From the NCBI RefSeq assembly GCF_031157525.1, contig NZ_JAVIXR010000004.1:1-64000 (forward strand): a stretch of 64,000 nucleotides of DNA. The letters are read 5' to 3'. The notes under the pieces are model-generated. The model was given only the letters and a program-made list of their open reading frames with translations, was not told the origin of the DNA and did not search any database. A program made the position numbers and the translations under genes. The stretch comes from Marinobacter sediminicola. GTDB lineage: Bacteria > Pseudomonadota > Gammaproteobacteria > Pseudomonadales > Oleiphilaceae. Positions 63,403 to 64,000 of the stretch are shown here, piece after piece (position 1 is the first letter of the stretch; each line of letters opens with the position of its first letter).

Positions 63403-64000
63403 AGATTCTTACACTGCCAAACCATGGGTATGCTTCCAGATGCTGCCGGACGTTTTCGGGTGTGAACACCGCCTCCGCGTCCTGCTCGTCGAGAAAAATC
63501 TCCAGATGCAATTTGTTTCTCAAGTAATGAAGTCTTAGCCGGCTACGCTGGGGGATTTCACCCAGGTGTTCCGCAATGATGCTTGTAACCTCTGCACGCG
63601 AGGGTAGCTGTTTGGTGGTTGCAAACTCGTGGTCCTCATCATTTTCGGCGTCAATGTGGAAGTTGATGTCGAGAATGTTGTCCAGAGCATTGCGCATTCC
63701 GGCGACCACTTGCATACCTATCTGATGCCCTTCTGACACACTGATTTCCGGGCGCACGACCAGGTGGATATCCAGAAGAATATCCTGCCCCATACGCCGG
63801 CTGCGAAGTTCGTGCACGTTTAAAACGCCGTCAGTTCCCCGCGCTATGGTTTTCAGCATTTCGGTATCATCGGGTGATAACCCGGTGTCTACAAGCTCCT
63901 GAACGCTGTCCCAGGTAAACTTCCAGCCAATGTGGATAATGATCACCGCAATCGCTACGGCTGCGAGCATATCCAGCCATACAAATCCAAGCATGGCGCC
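63386..64000 (-). CDS. Cation diffusion facilitator, C-terminal part (cut by window)
   Basis: Only the C-terminal 200 or so residues are inside the window; the frame stays open to the right edge. The first visible part is the end of a membrane helix (LDMLAAVAIAVIIIHIGWKF). The cytoplasmic domain follows, with the CDF pattern LVDTGLSPDDTEMLKTIARGTDGVLNVHELRSRRMGQDILLDIHLVV, including the conserved HELRSRR and HLVV. After about residue 120 there is an extra tail (EVTSIIAEHLGEIPQRSRL onwards) not usual in FieF/YiiP. Metal specificity cannot be judged. The M at 63994 is internal, not the start. Confidence 0.85.
   Translation of the reverse strand, partial: GAMLGFVWLDMLAAVAIAVIIIHIGWKFTWDSVQELVDTGLSPDDTEMLKTIARGTDGVLNVHELRSRRMGQDILLDIHLVVRPEISVSEGHQIGMQVVAGMRNALDNILDINFHIDAENDEDHEFATTKQLPSRAEVTSIIAEHLGEIPQRSRLRLHYLRNKLHLEIFLDEQDAEAVFTPENVRQHLEAYPWFGSVRIWVAGL

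Overview
The window is chromosomal DNA of a marine gammaproteobacterium and most resembles Marinobacter. That assignment is inferred from protein character and gene order, not from a database search. The supporting order is gyrA-serC-pheA-hisC-tyrA/aroA-cmk-rpsA-ihfB-lapA-lapB-pyrF, as in pseudomonads and relatives, together with pepA|lptF-lptG, alaS-lysC-csrA-tRNA, a Na+-pumping oxaloacetate decarboxylase operon, and an imuA-imuB-dnaE2 mutagenesis cassette. No phage, insertion sequence, CRISPR array or plasmid functions were seen. Almost all the sequence is tightly packed housekeeping genes.

Layout. 1-4.6 kb, minus strand: cobalamin adenosyltransferase, ketopantoate reductase (with a palindromic repeat inserted in frame) and valS. 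4.8-6.0 kb: an M48 metalloprotease fused to a type IV pilin-like domain. 6.1-11 kb: holC and pepA, divergent from lptF-lptG (LPS export), then an RDD membrane protein. 11.1-16.3 kb: alaS, lysC, csrA, tRNA-Ser(GCT) and two identical tRNA-Arg(ACG) genes, each followed by a multi-hairpin repeat built partly from tRNA-Arg 3' sequence. 16.4-21.5 kb: a tetrathionate-reductase-like operon ttrBCA behind an FNR/ANR-type promoter. 21.5-23.1 kb: periplasmic thiol-disulfide proteins (DsbG and an Lgt-like/TlpA fusion). 23.2-26 kb: pxpA, yaiL, dbpA. 26.2-29.7 kb: oadGAB. 29.7-31.8 kb: a chemoreceptor. 32-37.3 kb: dnaE2, imuB, imuA behind a LexA box. 37.4-42.2 kb: phhB, a 57-residue DUF2897 protein, a YdhR-like protein, yghU, a ZIP transporter, a thiamine-binding-type small protein and ggt. 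42.3-56.8 kb: purU, gyrA, then a long aromatic amino acid, nucleotide and translation cluster. 56.9-60.5 kb: tRNA-Asn, an aspartate aminotransferase and uvrB. 60.5-63.4 kb: a divergent pair, GNAT-C39 peptidase fusion and RimK-type ATP-grasp ligase. The window ends inside a cation diffusion facilitator gene.

Genes that work together: serC, pheA, hisC and tyrA-aroA are consecutive steps around chorismate, phenylalanine, tyrosine and serine. lptF and lptG form the LptB2FG permease, and lapA/lapB sit in the cluster that tunes LPS synthesis. ttrB/C/A form one membrane-anchored molybdoenzyme. imuA/imuB/dnaE2 form the SOS-inducible translesion complex. oadG/A/B form the sodium pump.

Most worth a second look: the in-frame palindrome in panE, the protease-pilin fusion, the tRNA-Arg-associated hairpin elements with covarying stems, the FNR-type ttr promoter lacking an adjacent TtrSR pair, and the GNAT-peptidase/RimK pair.
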